From assembly GCA_035610365.1 (NCBI GenBank), contig CM069435.1:66399389-66463388 (forward strand): a stretch of DNA of 64,000 bases. Direction: 5' to 3'. Shown in pieces: positions 12,340 to 24,800 of this stretch (positions within the stretch are counted from its first letter, which is position 1; each line of letters opens with the position of its first letter). Source of the stretch: Aquatica leii (taxonomy: Eukaryota; Arthropoda; Insecta; Coleoptera; Lampyridae). Below the pieces are notes generated by a model. It did not search any database, was not told the origin of the DNA, and saw only the letters and a list, made by a program, of their open reading frames with translations. The translations under genes and the position numbers were made by a program.

Positions 12340-13451
12340 ACGCTCAACCCCTCATTTTTTCCTCATGCGTATGGATTGTGCTAAAGTGCCGTTTATTATA
12401 TCAACTCGCTATTTATTTAATTAATTGAAGACCGATGGTTTTGTGTGTGTCTCATTTGTAGACAATCTAATTCTGCATCCGTCAAAAATCCGCAAAGTAT
12501 TTGTTAATAACAATTACATATTCGGATGCACATTTAAATTGTCTAAAATATAGAACATGCATCTTGTTGGTTGCCCATCAAAGGGACTCAAAAAAATAAA
12601 GTTTTACAGCAGCCCATTTTGAATAAAAGAATTGATCTTGTTTTTTAAGGAACAATATGTACAGTGTTGGTGGTTCAGGGACAAAAGAGGGCACATAAAT
12701 AGTTTCAAACGAGGCGACCGCAAAATGTTCTTAGTTGGGCCAACGGAATAACTTCCGCATCTGCAGATTACACTATAAATATAAAAAGTAAGCTGAAGTA
12801 AGGTTTTTTTTTGATTAATTTATAATTGTTTTGTTTAACTTTAGATTTAATTACGGAGTTATAACATCAAAGAAAAATTTTTTGAAGAAGTTGTGGCTGA
12901 TTGGTTGCGACACTGCACACAACGTTTATCTTATAAAAAAAATTAAAATAATTAATTTAAATTTTATATACCTATCTCTTTGAGCATTCGAAGTTTATTT
13001 TTGTTTGTGTAATATTTTAAAAATAATTTATTTTAATTTTGTATTAGGCTTTTATTTTTTATACATATTTGTGAGTCTGAACTATCAGAGAAAGTTTGTA
13101 AATCATTTTTTTCTTTTATTTAACATGGTTTATATGTATCTGTTTTTCGAATATTATATATAGGGTGTTAATTAAAAAAAAACCTTACAAACTTTGTTAA
13201 GTTAGAATACTGATTAAAACAAGAAATAAACTTATGTTCAAAACTTAACGGTTGTCGAAATATGGTCTTATGAAGAAATTGAAAAATATTTTTAAATAAT
13301 TTAAATATATAAATCACCAAACAAGCTCATAAACATAATCAATAACTTATTTATCTTTATCCTGCTTAAAGATATCACAGAAGATGTTCCAATCAAAGGT
13401 ACACAAATGCATATCGGTATATTTCGCAAAAGGAAATTTACCCATTGTTAA

Positions 13452-13687
13452 TGTTGGATAATATATATTCATAAACTCTGTATAACAAAATGAAGTTGCG
13501 CGCGCATATAATTGAGTACAAATAATGTGCAACATACATAGAGTCTGCGCTGTTGTTGTTACTCGGTGAATGTAGATGTTATTAAAACGTAGTGTTAAGC
13601 ATTTTTCATGTAAAGCTATAATTACTTTATTTACTCATTAAATAGTCACGATCGTGTTTAACGCTTTCTTAATCTATATCCTTAAGA
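13452..13687 (+). repeat. copia 5' LTR
   Basis: 236 bases, starting TGTTGGATAA and ending CCTTAAGA. By eye it is identical to the 3' copy. Confidence 0.92.
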
Positions 13688-13701
13688 GGTTATGGGCCCA
13701 G
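13688..13701 (+). promoter_or_regulatory. copia primer-binding site, internal initiator-tRNA-Met type
   Basis: GGTTATGGGCCCAG follows the LTR directly. It is complementary to CTGGGCCCATAACC, the anticodon arm of initiator methionine tRNA. Drosophila copia is known to prime from a half-tRNA of this kind, not from the tRNA 3' end. Confidence 0.8.
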
Positions 13702-13800
13702 GATACGTTTGGATTAACGCGCAAATATAGATTCGTGTTTTATTATCAGGCAGACATTTTTTTTATCCGTTATTAAAAAGTGTGAAGTGCCGTAAAGAAA

Positions 13801-16800
13801 ATGCTGACAGAAAGTGTTAATGTGGCAGTAATGAGTAAGTTCGATGGTAAGAATTATCATCAATGGAAATTCCAAATAAAGCAAGCTCTTAGGGCTAAGG
13901 GAATTTACGAAGTTACAACGGGTGACGCACCAAGGCCAACAGACGCCACTAAACCGGAAGAAGTAATTTTATGGGACAAGAAAGATGCATTAGCTATGTG
14001 CATTATAACTGCATCGATGGATTATTCCCAAATTACGCTTATTGAAAATTGCGAAACCTCGCAGGAAGTAATAAATAAATTAGACGCCATTTATTTTATG
14101 AAATCCGAAGCAAGCAAAATGATGGCGCATGAGCAGTTCTATAAATACAAGATGGCGCTAAATGATTCAGTTGTTCAACACATCACGAAGGTAGAAAATT
14201 TGGCACGTCAAATCAGAGAAACTGGCGAAAAGATAAGTGATATTGCTGTAATCACAAGAATTTTAAGTACTTTACCAGCAAAATTTGGTAACTTTAGACA
14301 AACGTGGCTTTCAATCGATGAAAATAAACAAACAATTAGTAACCTCACCAGTCGCCTAATTGATGAAGAAATGAATTTAGGTACATCTGAAGAAGCAGAT
14401 AACGCATTTGTGGCATCTTCAAGTTCGAAACCTAATAAACCGAAGAAAAAGTTTTTGGTGACGTGTTATAACTGTCGCAAGAAAGGTCATATTTCAAGAA
14501 ACTGTTGTGCTCCACGAAGAAATGCTCAAACGGAATCTACGCATCCAACTTCGAATTGCGATTACTCGGCATTTAACATTGAAAATGAAGACGACGTCAG
14601 CGATAGGATAACACAAAGTGAGTGGGTCCTCGATAGCGGTGCATCTCATCATATGTCTCCAAATAAAGAGTTATTTGTTAACTTTAAAGAAGTTGAAGAA
14701 TGGTCTGTCAAATTAGGCAATGACGAGGCATTACCTGTAAAAGGAACAGGAGATATTAAAATTCAGTGTTTTATAAATAAAGAGTGGGTTAAAGTGTTAT
14801 CTCCGAAGTTTGGTACGTACCCGGTCTTCGAAAGAATTTATTTTCTGAAGGTACAGTGACACAAAAAGGAATGAGAGTAGTAAAAGAAAAGGATAAAGCA
14901 TACATTTATGAAAATGACTTACTGAAAGCGTGCGCAGTTCGCGAATCAAATAACCTGTATAAACTTTTGTTTCGTACAAGAATCAATGAGGAAGTTAATT
15001 CCGCAGAAAGTGATAGTGTGAAAACGTGGCATGAGCGTCTCGGACATGTTAATATAAAAACAATTTGTGAAATGGCGAAAGTAGGTGTAATACAAGGAAT
15101 AAACGTAAGTGATAAACAAGATTTTGTGTGTGAAGGTTGTCAATACGGAAAACAGCATAAGTTAGCATTTAACAGAAGTAAGTCAAGGAATTTGCAACCA
15201 GGCGAATTAATACACAGTGATTTGTGCGGACCTATGCAAACACCATCCGTGAGTGGATGTCGTTATTATATCCTTTTCAAGGACGATTGTACTGGATTTA
15301 GAGTAGTTTATTTTATTCGAAATAAATCGGATGCTTTAGATTGTTGTAAACGTTACGTACAGTTTTGCAACAATAAATTCGGTTACAACATAAAATCTCT
15401 ACGTGTTGACAATGGCACTGAATACACGAACCAGGAATTTAAACAATTCCTAATACAGAAAGGAATACAACTCGAAACCTGTGCACCGTATACGCCTGAA
15501 CAAAACGGGAAAGCAGAACGAGAAAATCGTACCATAGTTGAAAGTGCCCGGTCAATGCTATACACTAAAGATCTACCATTGTATTTATGGGCGGAAGCCA
15601 TCAACACGGCAGTGTACATTCTAAATAGAACGCCAAACTCAACTAAGCGCAAATTTGACCCCGTTTGAAAAATGGTACCATAGGAAACCAGTGCTGAAAC
15701 ATGTTAAAGTGTTTGGAAGTGAAGCCTTCATGCATATACCGGATAATTTAAGAAGAAAACTTGAACCGAAAAGCAAGAAATTAATATTGGTAGGATATCA
15801 AAATGATTCGACAAACTACAGATTGTTTGATCCAATCACAAGAAAATTAAAAATATCGCGAAACGTAACGTTCAATGAAAATAAGGAAGTCGTACTCGCA
15901 AGAACGAACGCTGTATTGATTCAATCAACGAAGACGCAACAGAAGAAATTCAGGATAAAACGTTGAACATGATAATCAAAATGGTAATGTAGAAAATGCT
16001 ATTTTGAATAACCACACATATCAGTTACGAAATCGGAATAGTATACATCCACCAATGAGATACATAGAACCTGAAGTAAATATGGTAGAAATAGGAATTC
16101 CCGAAACGTACGAAGACGCAATCACTTCAGATAAAGCTGAAAAATGGATAGCAGCAATTGATGAAGAGATAACCGCTTTAAATAAAAATGATACTTGGAA
16201 ACTAGTGCCGTTACCGGATGAGAAAAGAACAATTGACGGAAAATGGATTTTCAAAATAAAAAGGTCAAGTGATTGTCAGATCAGTAAATATAAAGCAAGA
16301 TTGTGTGCGCGTGGATTTGCACAGATAGAAGGAATCGACTATACGGAGACGTTCGCACCAACTACACGTTATGAAACGATAAGACTTTTACTTACGATCG
16401 CTGTACAAGAAAATTTCCAAATAATTCAATTTGACATAAAAACGGCGTTTCTATACGGAGAATTAGACGAAGAAATTTATATGAAACCACCACCTGGAAT
16501 AGTAAACGATTCAAAATTAGTGTGTAAACTCAACAAGTCCCTGTATGGTTTAAAACAGTCTCCACGTTGCTGGAATAAAAAGTTTGATGTAATTTTAAAG
16601 ACATATGGATTTAAACAATGTGAAGCAGATAAATGTGTTTACGTAAAAGATGTTCTTCAGCAATTAACATTACTTGTGATTTATGTAGACGACGGACTCA
16701 TTCTGGGAAAAGATAAACAATTACTTAATAGAATCGTGAACGAATTACAAACAAAATTTGAAATAACTTTGAGTAATCCGAATTACTTTGTCGGATTACA

Positions 16801-17635
16801 AATAGAAAGGCTTGATGATGGATCAATGTTCATCCATGTGAAGAATTACATTGATCAAATGTTAAATCGATTTAAAATGACCGACGCAAAGATTTCAAGA
16901 ACTCCAGCTGACTCAAATGTTGTGTTGTCATCAACAATGGAAGGTGACGTCAATTTAAACGTGCCTTATCGCGAAGCTGTCGGTTCGTTGATGTTTGCAG
17001 CCATAACAGCACGGCCGGACATAATGTATGCCGTTAACATCGTAAGCCGATATCAAAACAATCCTAAAGCAGCTCATTGGAATGCAGTCATTAGGATTAT
17101 GAAATATCTAAAAGGTACAAAATATTATGGTATTAAGTATATCGGTAACAATAATAGTGATTATGAAATAAATGCTTTTTCTGACGCGGATTACGCAAAC
17201 GACATAGATACCCGACGTTCAACTACCGGATACATTTTTAAAATGAATCAAGGTGCAATCACATGGTGCAGTAGAAGACAGTCAGCAGTTTCCTTATCAA
17301 CGACAGAAGCAGAATTCGTTGCAGCAGCGGAAAGCGTGAAAGAACTATCCTGGCTTCAACAATTATTACGTGAAATTGTTCCCAATAAAAAATTAAATTT
17401 TTGTTTGTGCGTGGATAATCAAAGCGCTATAAAATTAATTAAAAACCCAATTTTTCATAAACGTACAAAGCATGTGGACATACGCTTTAATTTTATTCGT
17501 GAAAAATATGCCAACGATGAATTTAAAATTAGATATGTTCCATCGGATCAACAGACAGCAGACATTTTAACTAAAGCTCTACCTGTTTCAAAGTTCGAAA
17601 TTATGCGAGAATATCTTGGCATGCTCAAAATGTGA
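13801..17635 (+). pseudogene. copia gag-pol coding region, broken
   Basis: This is the polyprotein region of the copia element. Visible in order are a UBN2-like gag (KFDGKNYHQWKFQIKQAL, near 13837), a CCHC zinc knuckle (CYNCRKKGHISRNC, near 14464), an aspartic protease with DSGASHHMS (near 14632), an integrase zinc-binding region with CEGCQYGK (near 15130) followed by the DDE core, an RT with YVDDGLIL (near 16682), and RNase H ending ADILTKALP (near 17570). About three interruptions are present. In copia the whole product comes from one frame, with gag made from a spliced RNA. Confidence 0.9.
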
Positions 17636-17763
17636 ATTTGATTTGTTCATTCTTAGTTAAGTATGTACGTACTTTTATATTTGTGATTTATAGATTTGAA
17701 CTTTATATGTAAGAAAATTTGTTTTTGTTTAACTCGATATATAGAGTTCAGAATACGGGGAAG

Positions 17764-17999
17764 TGTTGGATAATATATATTCATAAACTCTGTATAACAA
17801 AATGAAGTTGCGCGCGCATATAATTGAGTACAAATAATGTGCAACATACATAGAGTCTGCGCTGTTGTTGTTACTCGGTGAATGTAGATGTTATTAAAAC
17901 GTAGTGTTAAGCATTTTTCATGTAAAGCTATAATTACTTTATTTACTCATTAAATAGTCACGATCGTGTTTAACGCTTTCTTAATCTATATCCTTAAGA
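17764..17999 (+). repeat. copia 3' LTR
   Basis: 236 bases, matching the 5' LTR throughout by eye. The polypurine tract precedes it and the GTTAA target duplication follows it. Confidence 0.92.
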
Positions 18000-18269
18000 G
18001 TTAAATAATTTCGCTGGTATTTTTTTATGATAAATGTTTTAAATTATCTTGTTGCTAGGATTCGACAATAAAATTATTTTTGTAATGACTAAAAAAGGTA
18101 TTTCAGCGGTGGGAATAACTAACATAGGTACTCTAAAATAATAATGATTTCTTCATTACATCATATTTCAAAAACCTTTGAGCATTTAACATAAGACTAT
18201 TTCACTGTTTTCATGTTTTAATCGGTAACTTTGACAAATTGTGTAAGGTTTTTTTAATAACATCCTGTG

Positions 18270-18535
18270 TATATGTATATATTATTCCAATGTACCTGGT
18301 GCATAATATTGCGTCGCAGGTATATAATATTCCAATGTATCTCAGATATAATATTACGTCGCAGGTATATAATATTCCGATGTACCTAGGATGTAATATT
18401 ACATCGCAGGTATATAATATTCCGATGTACCTGGGACGTAATATTACGTCCCAGGTACATAATATTCCGATGTACTTGGGACGTAATGCCACGTCCTAGG
18501 TATATAATATTTTGATGTACCTGGAATGTTATATT
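18270..18535. repeat. 45-base minisatellite, about 5-6 units
   Basis: The unit holds GCAGGTATATAATATTCCGA followed by TGTACCTGGGACGTAATATT and a short joint, 45 bases in all. Because 45 is divisible by three, both strands stay open: 15-residue repeats with YNIPMYLG on the plus strand and YIGILYTCDV on the minus strand. These frames are artefacts of the array. It lies in the right arm of the inner TIR element. Confidence 0.85.
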
Positions 18536-18683
18536 ATGTTGACAGTACATCATTTATTACATCCTGAGTACATAATTATTGCGGACATAGGGCCCTTTAA
18601 AGTACATCCCTATGACTTCTCAGGTCACAAAAATTATATACAGAGGATGTACATCGGACATCTTGTGTTCACTGGGAACAAGC

Positions 18684-20581
18684 TGTAACCATCGTTTAAA
18701 ATCGATTGGTTGATTGAGTAATGTTTGGTAACGGACACAGTATTTGGATTGACGTTTTTTTCATTTAATGTATTTTGAAGTTGTTTTAATGTACTTTTGG
18801 ATTGAGTTTAATAAGTTATTTTACGATTTTTAATTCAGAGTTACAATGTAAATTGTTGATAAAGTTTTGTATTTTGTTACGCTGTAAACCATCTGATTTC
18901 GCGATTTTGCTTGTTGAATGTTTCACTTGAATTGTTGAAAAATTCCAGTGGTAATTTATGTTTTCCTTCTGAGATATAATCGTAATTAAATCTATTTTCG
19001 CCGTTTGTTTATTTTAAGTTGGTTTAGGAGTTCTTTGTTCGAGTACATTCGTACTTGAATTTCTTTATGTCAAACGTTTAGATTACGTGGAAAAATTAAG
19101 TCGTTATCTTAATTTATTAGGCAGTTTAAATTCTTGTAATATAATATTTTGTCAAATTGACAGTTTCACGTACAAGCGAAACGCTGTGTCCTAATTATAT
19201 AAATATGACGTAATAAGTACTGTTTGCCTCTTTATTGCACTTCTTCGCGAGAGTATTTTGGTGGTTGAGGTTTCGAACGCAGCCTTTGTGGAAAGGGCAG
19301 TCGACGAAAGTTGATATATAGACGTGTGTTTGGTAAATGAGGAAGTGGGAAGTTAGTTGATTGGCAGACGTCAGAATGTAGTTAACGCAGGTGGTAATTC
19401 ACGTTGTATAGTAGTTACCGCGGAAGTAAGTGAAAATGGTACAGTGATGCTTTAGTGGAAAATCAAACTTTCCTTTTTCGTAATTACGGTTCATGGAGAT
19501 CACTGTTTTCCTAATTAATATCGCATGTTTCGTTAAGTGAATTTTGTGCGTGAGTTTGTTTCGCAATCTCATATCTTTCGCCTTGGAGGCGGATCAATAA
19601 TAATTCTTCCGTTGGTAAATTTATTCATCTGGATTTGGTACCCTATCGAGGTCCTGGACGTTCTGCTGGCCTACGCTAACCAAAAGCCCGTCTTCGAGTA
19701 AATCAAGGTATTTATTTTGCACCATCTATTCATATGTGAAATTTACGTTTACGCGATTAAGTGTTAAAAGCTTTGAATTTTCAATTAAAAATTACAAGTG
19801 TTTCGAAGTTATCGTTAATGTAACTAATTAATGACCGTATTTTACGGTACTGTTTTATCCCAAGTTTAAAATTTATTAAACGGGACCGAATTATCGATTC
19901 AAATTATATGTATATAAATTAGTTTATAAGTTTATTTCATTTTGTTTTTAAATTATATCGACACACACACACGGCCGTGATCATAGATGTTTTTAGATTG
20001 ATTAATTTGTGCTGTTTATTTCTTTAAAATTCTGTATTGTGTATTTTATTATTTTGTTTGTGTATTTTATTTCATTAAGTGTAAATTTTGTTTTGATCTA
20101 ACGTGCATTCAAGTAATTTTTCTATTATTTTGCTACTGTTTGGTGTGATTAATTTTGTCAATTTCAATTCAATTATTTTATTTTATTATTTTATTCATTT
20201 TGTTTTATTTTGTTCAAATAAATGTTAAATTATTAAATTGTAAAGAGCTTTTAATTCCGTCGGCCTCCGCGTGTGTAACTTTATTAGTTTATTTTAGATT
20301 TTAGCAAATGCACCCTCTAAGGTAAGTCCATTGGGGGTGCATACTACAGAAGCGGACTTATGGTTGGCAAGGGTCATTTGTCCATTAAGCTTTACTCCTT
20401 CCTGGCGCCCTTTGATTTCGACATTATTATTTATCGATTTTGTGTTTTCGACTAGTCAATCCATTTCGATCACGAAACTTTTAAATAAAACCCACCCCGT
20501 CTCCATTGAGCTAGTGGCACAACCCCCGTTTATGTTACTACATTGCAGGCAGTGACTTTGTGTTAATTTTGGAATGTAACA
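18684..20581 (+). repeat. gypsy 5' LTR
   Basis: 1898 bases. A TATA-like word (TATATAAATAT, near 19197) is followed some 30 bases on by a possible start region. AATAAA near 20218 could serve 3' processing. A 74-codon open frame inside it (20331-20555) recurs in the other copies but has no recognisable motif. Confidence 0.92.
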
Positions 20582-20686
20582 TAAATAATTTGGCGTCTCC
20601 AGCGTGTGGCCTTTTTCGAATTTTAGTTTGCCTGTTAAGTTTCGTGATTTTTGGAAGATTTTACCGTTTTGTAATTTCATTTTAAA

Positions 20687-21894
20687 ATGGGTTACAAATT
20701 GATTGTTGATCGTTTATCGCATAACGAATTACGTTATGAAATTTTGATTAGAGGTGGTGATGCATCTTTAGGTGTTGTCGTATTACGAGGTTTACTCAAG
20801 AATTTCGTTATTGAAGAAGCTACCGGAAAATTATCTCGTCCCGTGTATCCGTTCGATGCAGATAAATTAGCGATTCGTGAAGGTATCGATGAGCTTAGAA
20901 AATTAATAGATTCATTAAAAATTACGCCGATGAAGTCATCGAACCTGTCGTTCAACCTTCTGTAGTTGATAACGCTTTACCGACGTCTTCTGCTGTTAGT
21001 CCAAATTTTGTTAGTCATGTTAAGAGTATTTCAGTTTCAAAATGGAACTTAAAGTTTTCTGGTGATGCAAAGTCAATTTCATTGAACGCATTCTTAGAAC
21101 GAGTTGCCGAACTTCAATTATCGCGTAACGTTTCAAGCCATCAGCTATTTTTGGAGTGTACTGATCTTTTTACAGGTCATGCATTGATTTTTGTTAGATC
21201 CATTCGTAATTCAGTTAATTCTTGGGAAGATTTAGTTAAGTTTTTACGTGAACAATTTCAGCCTACCGATTATGACGAACGACTTATTGAAGAAATTAAG
21301 CGTCGCACTCAAGCTAATGATGAGCCAATGGGTATTTACGTTGCAATTATTCGCAACATGTTTTCACGTCTCGATGAACCTTTTTCTGAAGAAAAGCAGT
21401 TAAAGATTTTATTACGAAATATTTCTCCCGTTTATCAAACTCAGCTTGGTTTGTCGTCAGTTACTTCAATTGAGGAGTTAATTAAATTTGGTCGTATTAT
21501 CGAGGACCGCATGCAAGCTATTGAAGCTTACACGCCGCCGTCTCGTCGAAAGCAGGACATGGAGCCTGATCTCGCTTATGTAACATCTCAAGTTAAGGAC
21601 ATTGCAGTTTCTCGTTCTTCGAATAACGTTAGTAGTGGTGAAAAATCTACACCACCTGTTAGACAAAATTTACGACTACCGTCTTCTAGTATCGCACCTT
21701 CTTCGCGAAGGTTAGCTATCGTTAATGCGCCTGCTTCTTCTAATCGAAGTAGTCCGCAATTATGTTGGAATTGTAGGAAGCCAAACCATCGAGCTGCTTC
21801 TTGCAAAGAACCTAAGAAAGGTTTATTTTGTTATCGTTGTGGAAAGTCTAACGTTACGGTCCGCACTTGTTCTAAGTGTTCGGGAAACGAGTAA
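20687..21894 (+). pseudogene. gypsy gag region, broken once
   Basis: The N-terminal part carries a Leu/Arg-rich gag-like opening (LSHNELRYEILIRGGDAS). A capsid-like stretch follows (FLREQFQPTDYDERLIEEIK, near 21240). Two CCHC-type knuckles close it (CWNCRKPNHRAASC near 21763 and CYRCGKSNVTVRTC near 21829). It overlaps the start of pol in another frame, the arrangement this family uses for frameshift expression. About one interruption is present. Confidence 0.8.
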
Positions 21895-24800
21895 AGGACG
21901 TACTAAGAAGCCGTTTAGTGACGTCAGAGGTTAAAGTTAAATCGGCTGTCTATTTTAATAGTTTACATTCTTCGAAGAAAAAGAGTTTTGTTAAGAATAA
22001 AGTCGTGTTAGATTATGTTTTAGAGTCTGCTGAGTCTGACGAAAGACCTTTTGTCTACGTTAAAGTTTTTGGTCACGAAATTTTAAGTTTATTAGATAGT
22101 GGCGCTTCTCGCACTATTGTTGGTTCTAAGGGTTGGGAAATTTTTAGTCAGTTAGGTTTGAAGTTAAATAAGTCAGTTAAAGTTAATTGTATTGTAGCTA
22201 ATGGTAAATCAGTACAAAGTTTAGGTTCACTTCTCGTCCCAATCGAAATTAAAGGAAAAATTGTTGTTTTAGAAGTTTTAGTTGTTCCTGACGTTCCGCA
22301 TAATTTAATTTTAGGCGTTGATTTTTGGAAACAAGCAGGTATCGTTCCTGATCTTAGAAAAGGTGAGTGGCGTTTCGAAAATATGGACACCATTTCACAA
22401 TTGGAAGATAAAGATTCCGTTATTCAGTCTCGTCTCGATCTTTCTTCAGAACAGCTCAATCAGTTAGACAATTTAGTTAGTAATCATTTTTCTTCGTCGA
22501 ATGAAAATTTTGGATGCACCAACTTGATCGAACATCAGATCAAGACTACTTCCGAACCAATTAAGCAACGGTATTACCGAGTTTCGCCGTTTATCCAGAA
22601 ACAAATCGATCTGGAGTTAGAAAAAATGTTGAAGTTAGGCGTTGTAGAAAAATCAAACAGCGCTTGGTCGAGCCCGATCTTATTGGTGAAGAAGAAGGAC
22701 AACTCGTATCGTTTTTGCGTGGACTTTAGAAAAGTCAACAAAGTTACCGAAAAGGACGCTTATCCTTTACCTTACGTTTCGTCTATTTTGGATCGTCTTC
22801 GTGACGCTAAGTTTATTTCATCTCTCGACGTTAAGTCCGCTTATTGGCAGATTCCTTTAAGCGAAGAGTCTAAGCAGTATACCGCTTTTACAGTTCCGAA
22901 CCGTGGGTTATTCCAATTCACGCGTTTACCATTTGGTTTAGCTAACGCACCAGCTTCTTGGCAGAGGTTGATTGATCGAGTTTTAGGTCCCGAATTAGAA
23001 CCTTACGTTTTTGTTTATTTAGATGACGTCATTATTTGCGCTCCTTCCTTCGAGAAACACATGGAAGTGTTAACTGAAGTTCTTCGTCGCCTTAGAGAGG
23101 CTAATTTGATGCTAAGTAAAGAGAAATGTCATTTTTGTAAACCTGAACTTAAGTATCTTGGTTTTATAGTAAATTCTACTGGTTTGTCGGTTGACCCGGA
23201 AAAGGTCGATGCAATTTTGCGTATTCCAGTTCCCACTGGTGTCGCTGAAGTGAGAAGAATTATAGGCATGGCCTCGTGGTATCGCCGTTTTGTACCGAAT
23301 TTTTCGACAATTATCGCTCCATTGACGTCTCTGTTAAAGAAGAATTCCAGCTTTAATTGGACTAGTGATTGTGATGAAGCCTTTCAAATCATTAAGAATT
23401 GTTTAATTTCCGCACCTATTTTGTCTTGCCCCGATTTTAATGTTCCGTTTACAGTTCAAACTGACGCTTCTGATTTTGGTCTTGGTTCAGTTCTTACACA
23501 GTTTATCGACGGTGAAGAACGTGTTATTTGTTATAATAGTAGGTCGCTCACAAAATGTGAACGCAAGTATTCAACTACCGAAAAAGAATGTTTGGCTGTC
23601 CTTTGGTCTATTGAAAAATTACGCCCTTATCTTGAAGGAACAACTTTCACTGTAGTTACCGATCACGCATCATTAGTCTGGTTACACAATTTAAAGGAAC
23701 CTACCGGTCGTCTAGCACGATGGGCTGTTAGACTTCAGCAATTTGACTTTACGATCATTCATCGTAAAGGAAAGGATCATGTCGTACCTGACGCACTATC
23801 TCGTTCAGTACCAGCTATCGACAATATTACTACCGATTGTGACACTACCGAACCTAAGTCTTCGGACAAATGGTTAACGAAACTTATGGAACGTGTACGT
23901 TCAAAACCTAACGCTTTTCCACAGTGGAAAATTAGTAACGGAAAGCTATTTAAGCATGTTACCGTAGACTATCCCGATCTTCGTTCTGAGAATGACAATT
24001 GGAGAGAAGTTGTGCCTAAGTCTAAACGACTTGAAATATTGTCAAAGTTTCACGATGAGCCTACCGCTGGACACCTTGGTATCTTTAAGACTCTCGAACG
24101 AATAGTTCCGCTTTATTACTGGCCTAAGATGAAGGCTGACGTTATTCGTTACATCAATGGTTGTAAAGTTTGTATCACGCATAAGCCAGAACAGAAACGT
24201 CCTGCTGGCCTTATGACCCGTCATCCTGTTGTGGACAAACCTTGGCAGTTGATTTCTACCGATCTTGTTGGACCGTTACCGCGATCTAAAAGTGGTTATT
24301 CGTATATTCTTGTGGTTGCAGATTATTTTTCGAAATTTGTTTTATTTTTCCCGTTACGTTCCGCTACTGCAGCAGCAGTTACTAAACGTCTTGAAGAAGA
24401 TGTATTTTTAATGTTTGGAGTTCCTCAATATCTTTTGTGTGATAACGGCACACAGTTTCGTAGTGCAGAATTTACAAAAATGGTTTCGTCATATAAGTCC
24501 AAAATTATTTTTAACGCTAATTATCATCCACAAGCGAATCCAACAGAAAGAGTCAACAGAGTCATGAAGACAATGTTATCGTCATATATCGAAGACAACC
24601 ATCGACACTGGGATAAGTACCTTGCTAAAGTAGCATGTGCTATTCGTACCGCTGTACATGAAGTCACCGGCTTAACGCCGTTTTTCGCCAATTTCGGACG
24701 TGAAATCTGTCTCGACGGATCACGTCATGGAAAAACTACCGATTCAGACACTATCGACGATCTAGCTTTTGCTGATCGTACCTTTTTGGCCGAAAGAGGC

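Larger units (their letters stand above)
13452..17999 (+). mobile_element. Ty1/copia retrotransposon, nearly whole, very young
   Basis: Two 236-base LTRs that look identical (13452-13687 and 17764-17999) bound the element. A 5-base duplication, GTTAA, lies outside both (13447-13451 and 18000-18004). Between them come a primer-binding site, one gag-pol region in the copia order (gag, protease, integrase, RT, RNase H) and a GGGGAAG polypurine tract at 17757-17763. Integrase before RT is the defining Ty1/copia order. The coding region has about three interruptions, so it is broken although structurally complete. Identical LTRs imply a very recent insertion. Confidence 0.93.
11046..18676. mobile_element. 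inner TIR element with a perfect 13-base TIR, carrying copia
   Basis: CCCAGTGAACACA (11046-11058) and its exact inverse TGTGTTCACTGGG (18664-18676) bound the block. Without the copia insertion it would be about 3.1 kb. Inside are a 245-base-spaced imperfect direct repeat (11078-11130 against 11325-11375), an inverted repeat near 12.2-12.3 kb, a lone mariner-like end near 13163 and a 45-base minisatellite (18270-18535). No transposase was recognised. The exact target duplication is unclear; AA flanks both ends. Confidence 0.55.

Noticed and set aside
12459-12545. Inverted words GACAAT...TGCATCCG and CGGATGCA...ATTGTC as a MITE
   Set aside because: The pairing is short and interrupted, with no target duplication; chance in AT-rich DNA is likely.
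15383-15652. 89-codon minus-strand frame in copia integrase
   Set aside because: Shadow of the plus-strand integrase coding region.
18211-18499. Repeat proteins of 86-93 residues on both strands
   Set aside because: Produced by the 45-base minisatellite; open on both strands because 45 is divisible by three.
20331-20555. 74-codon frame in the gypsy LTR, repeated at 27311 and, inverted, at 52101
   Set aside because: Shared only because the LTRs are copies. No motif and no sign of selection that I can judge by eye.
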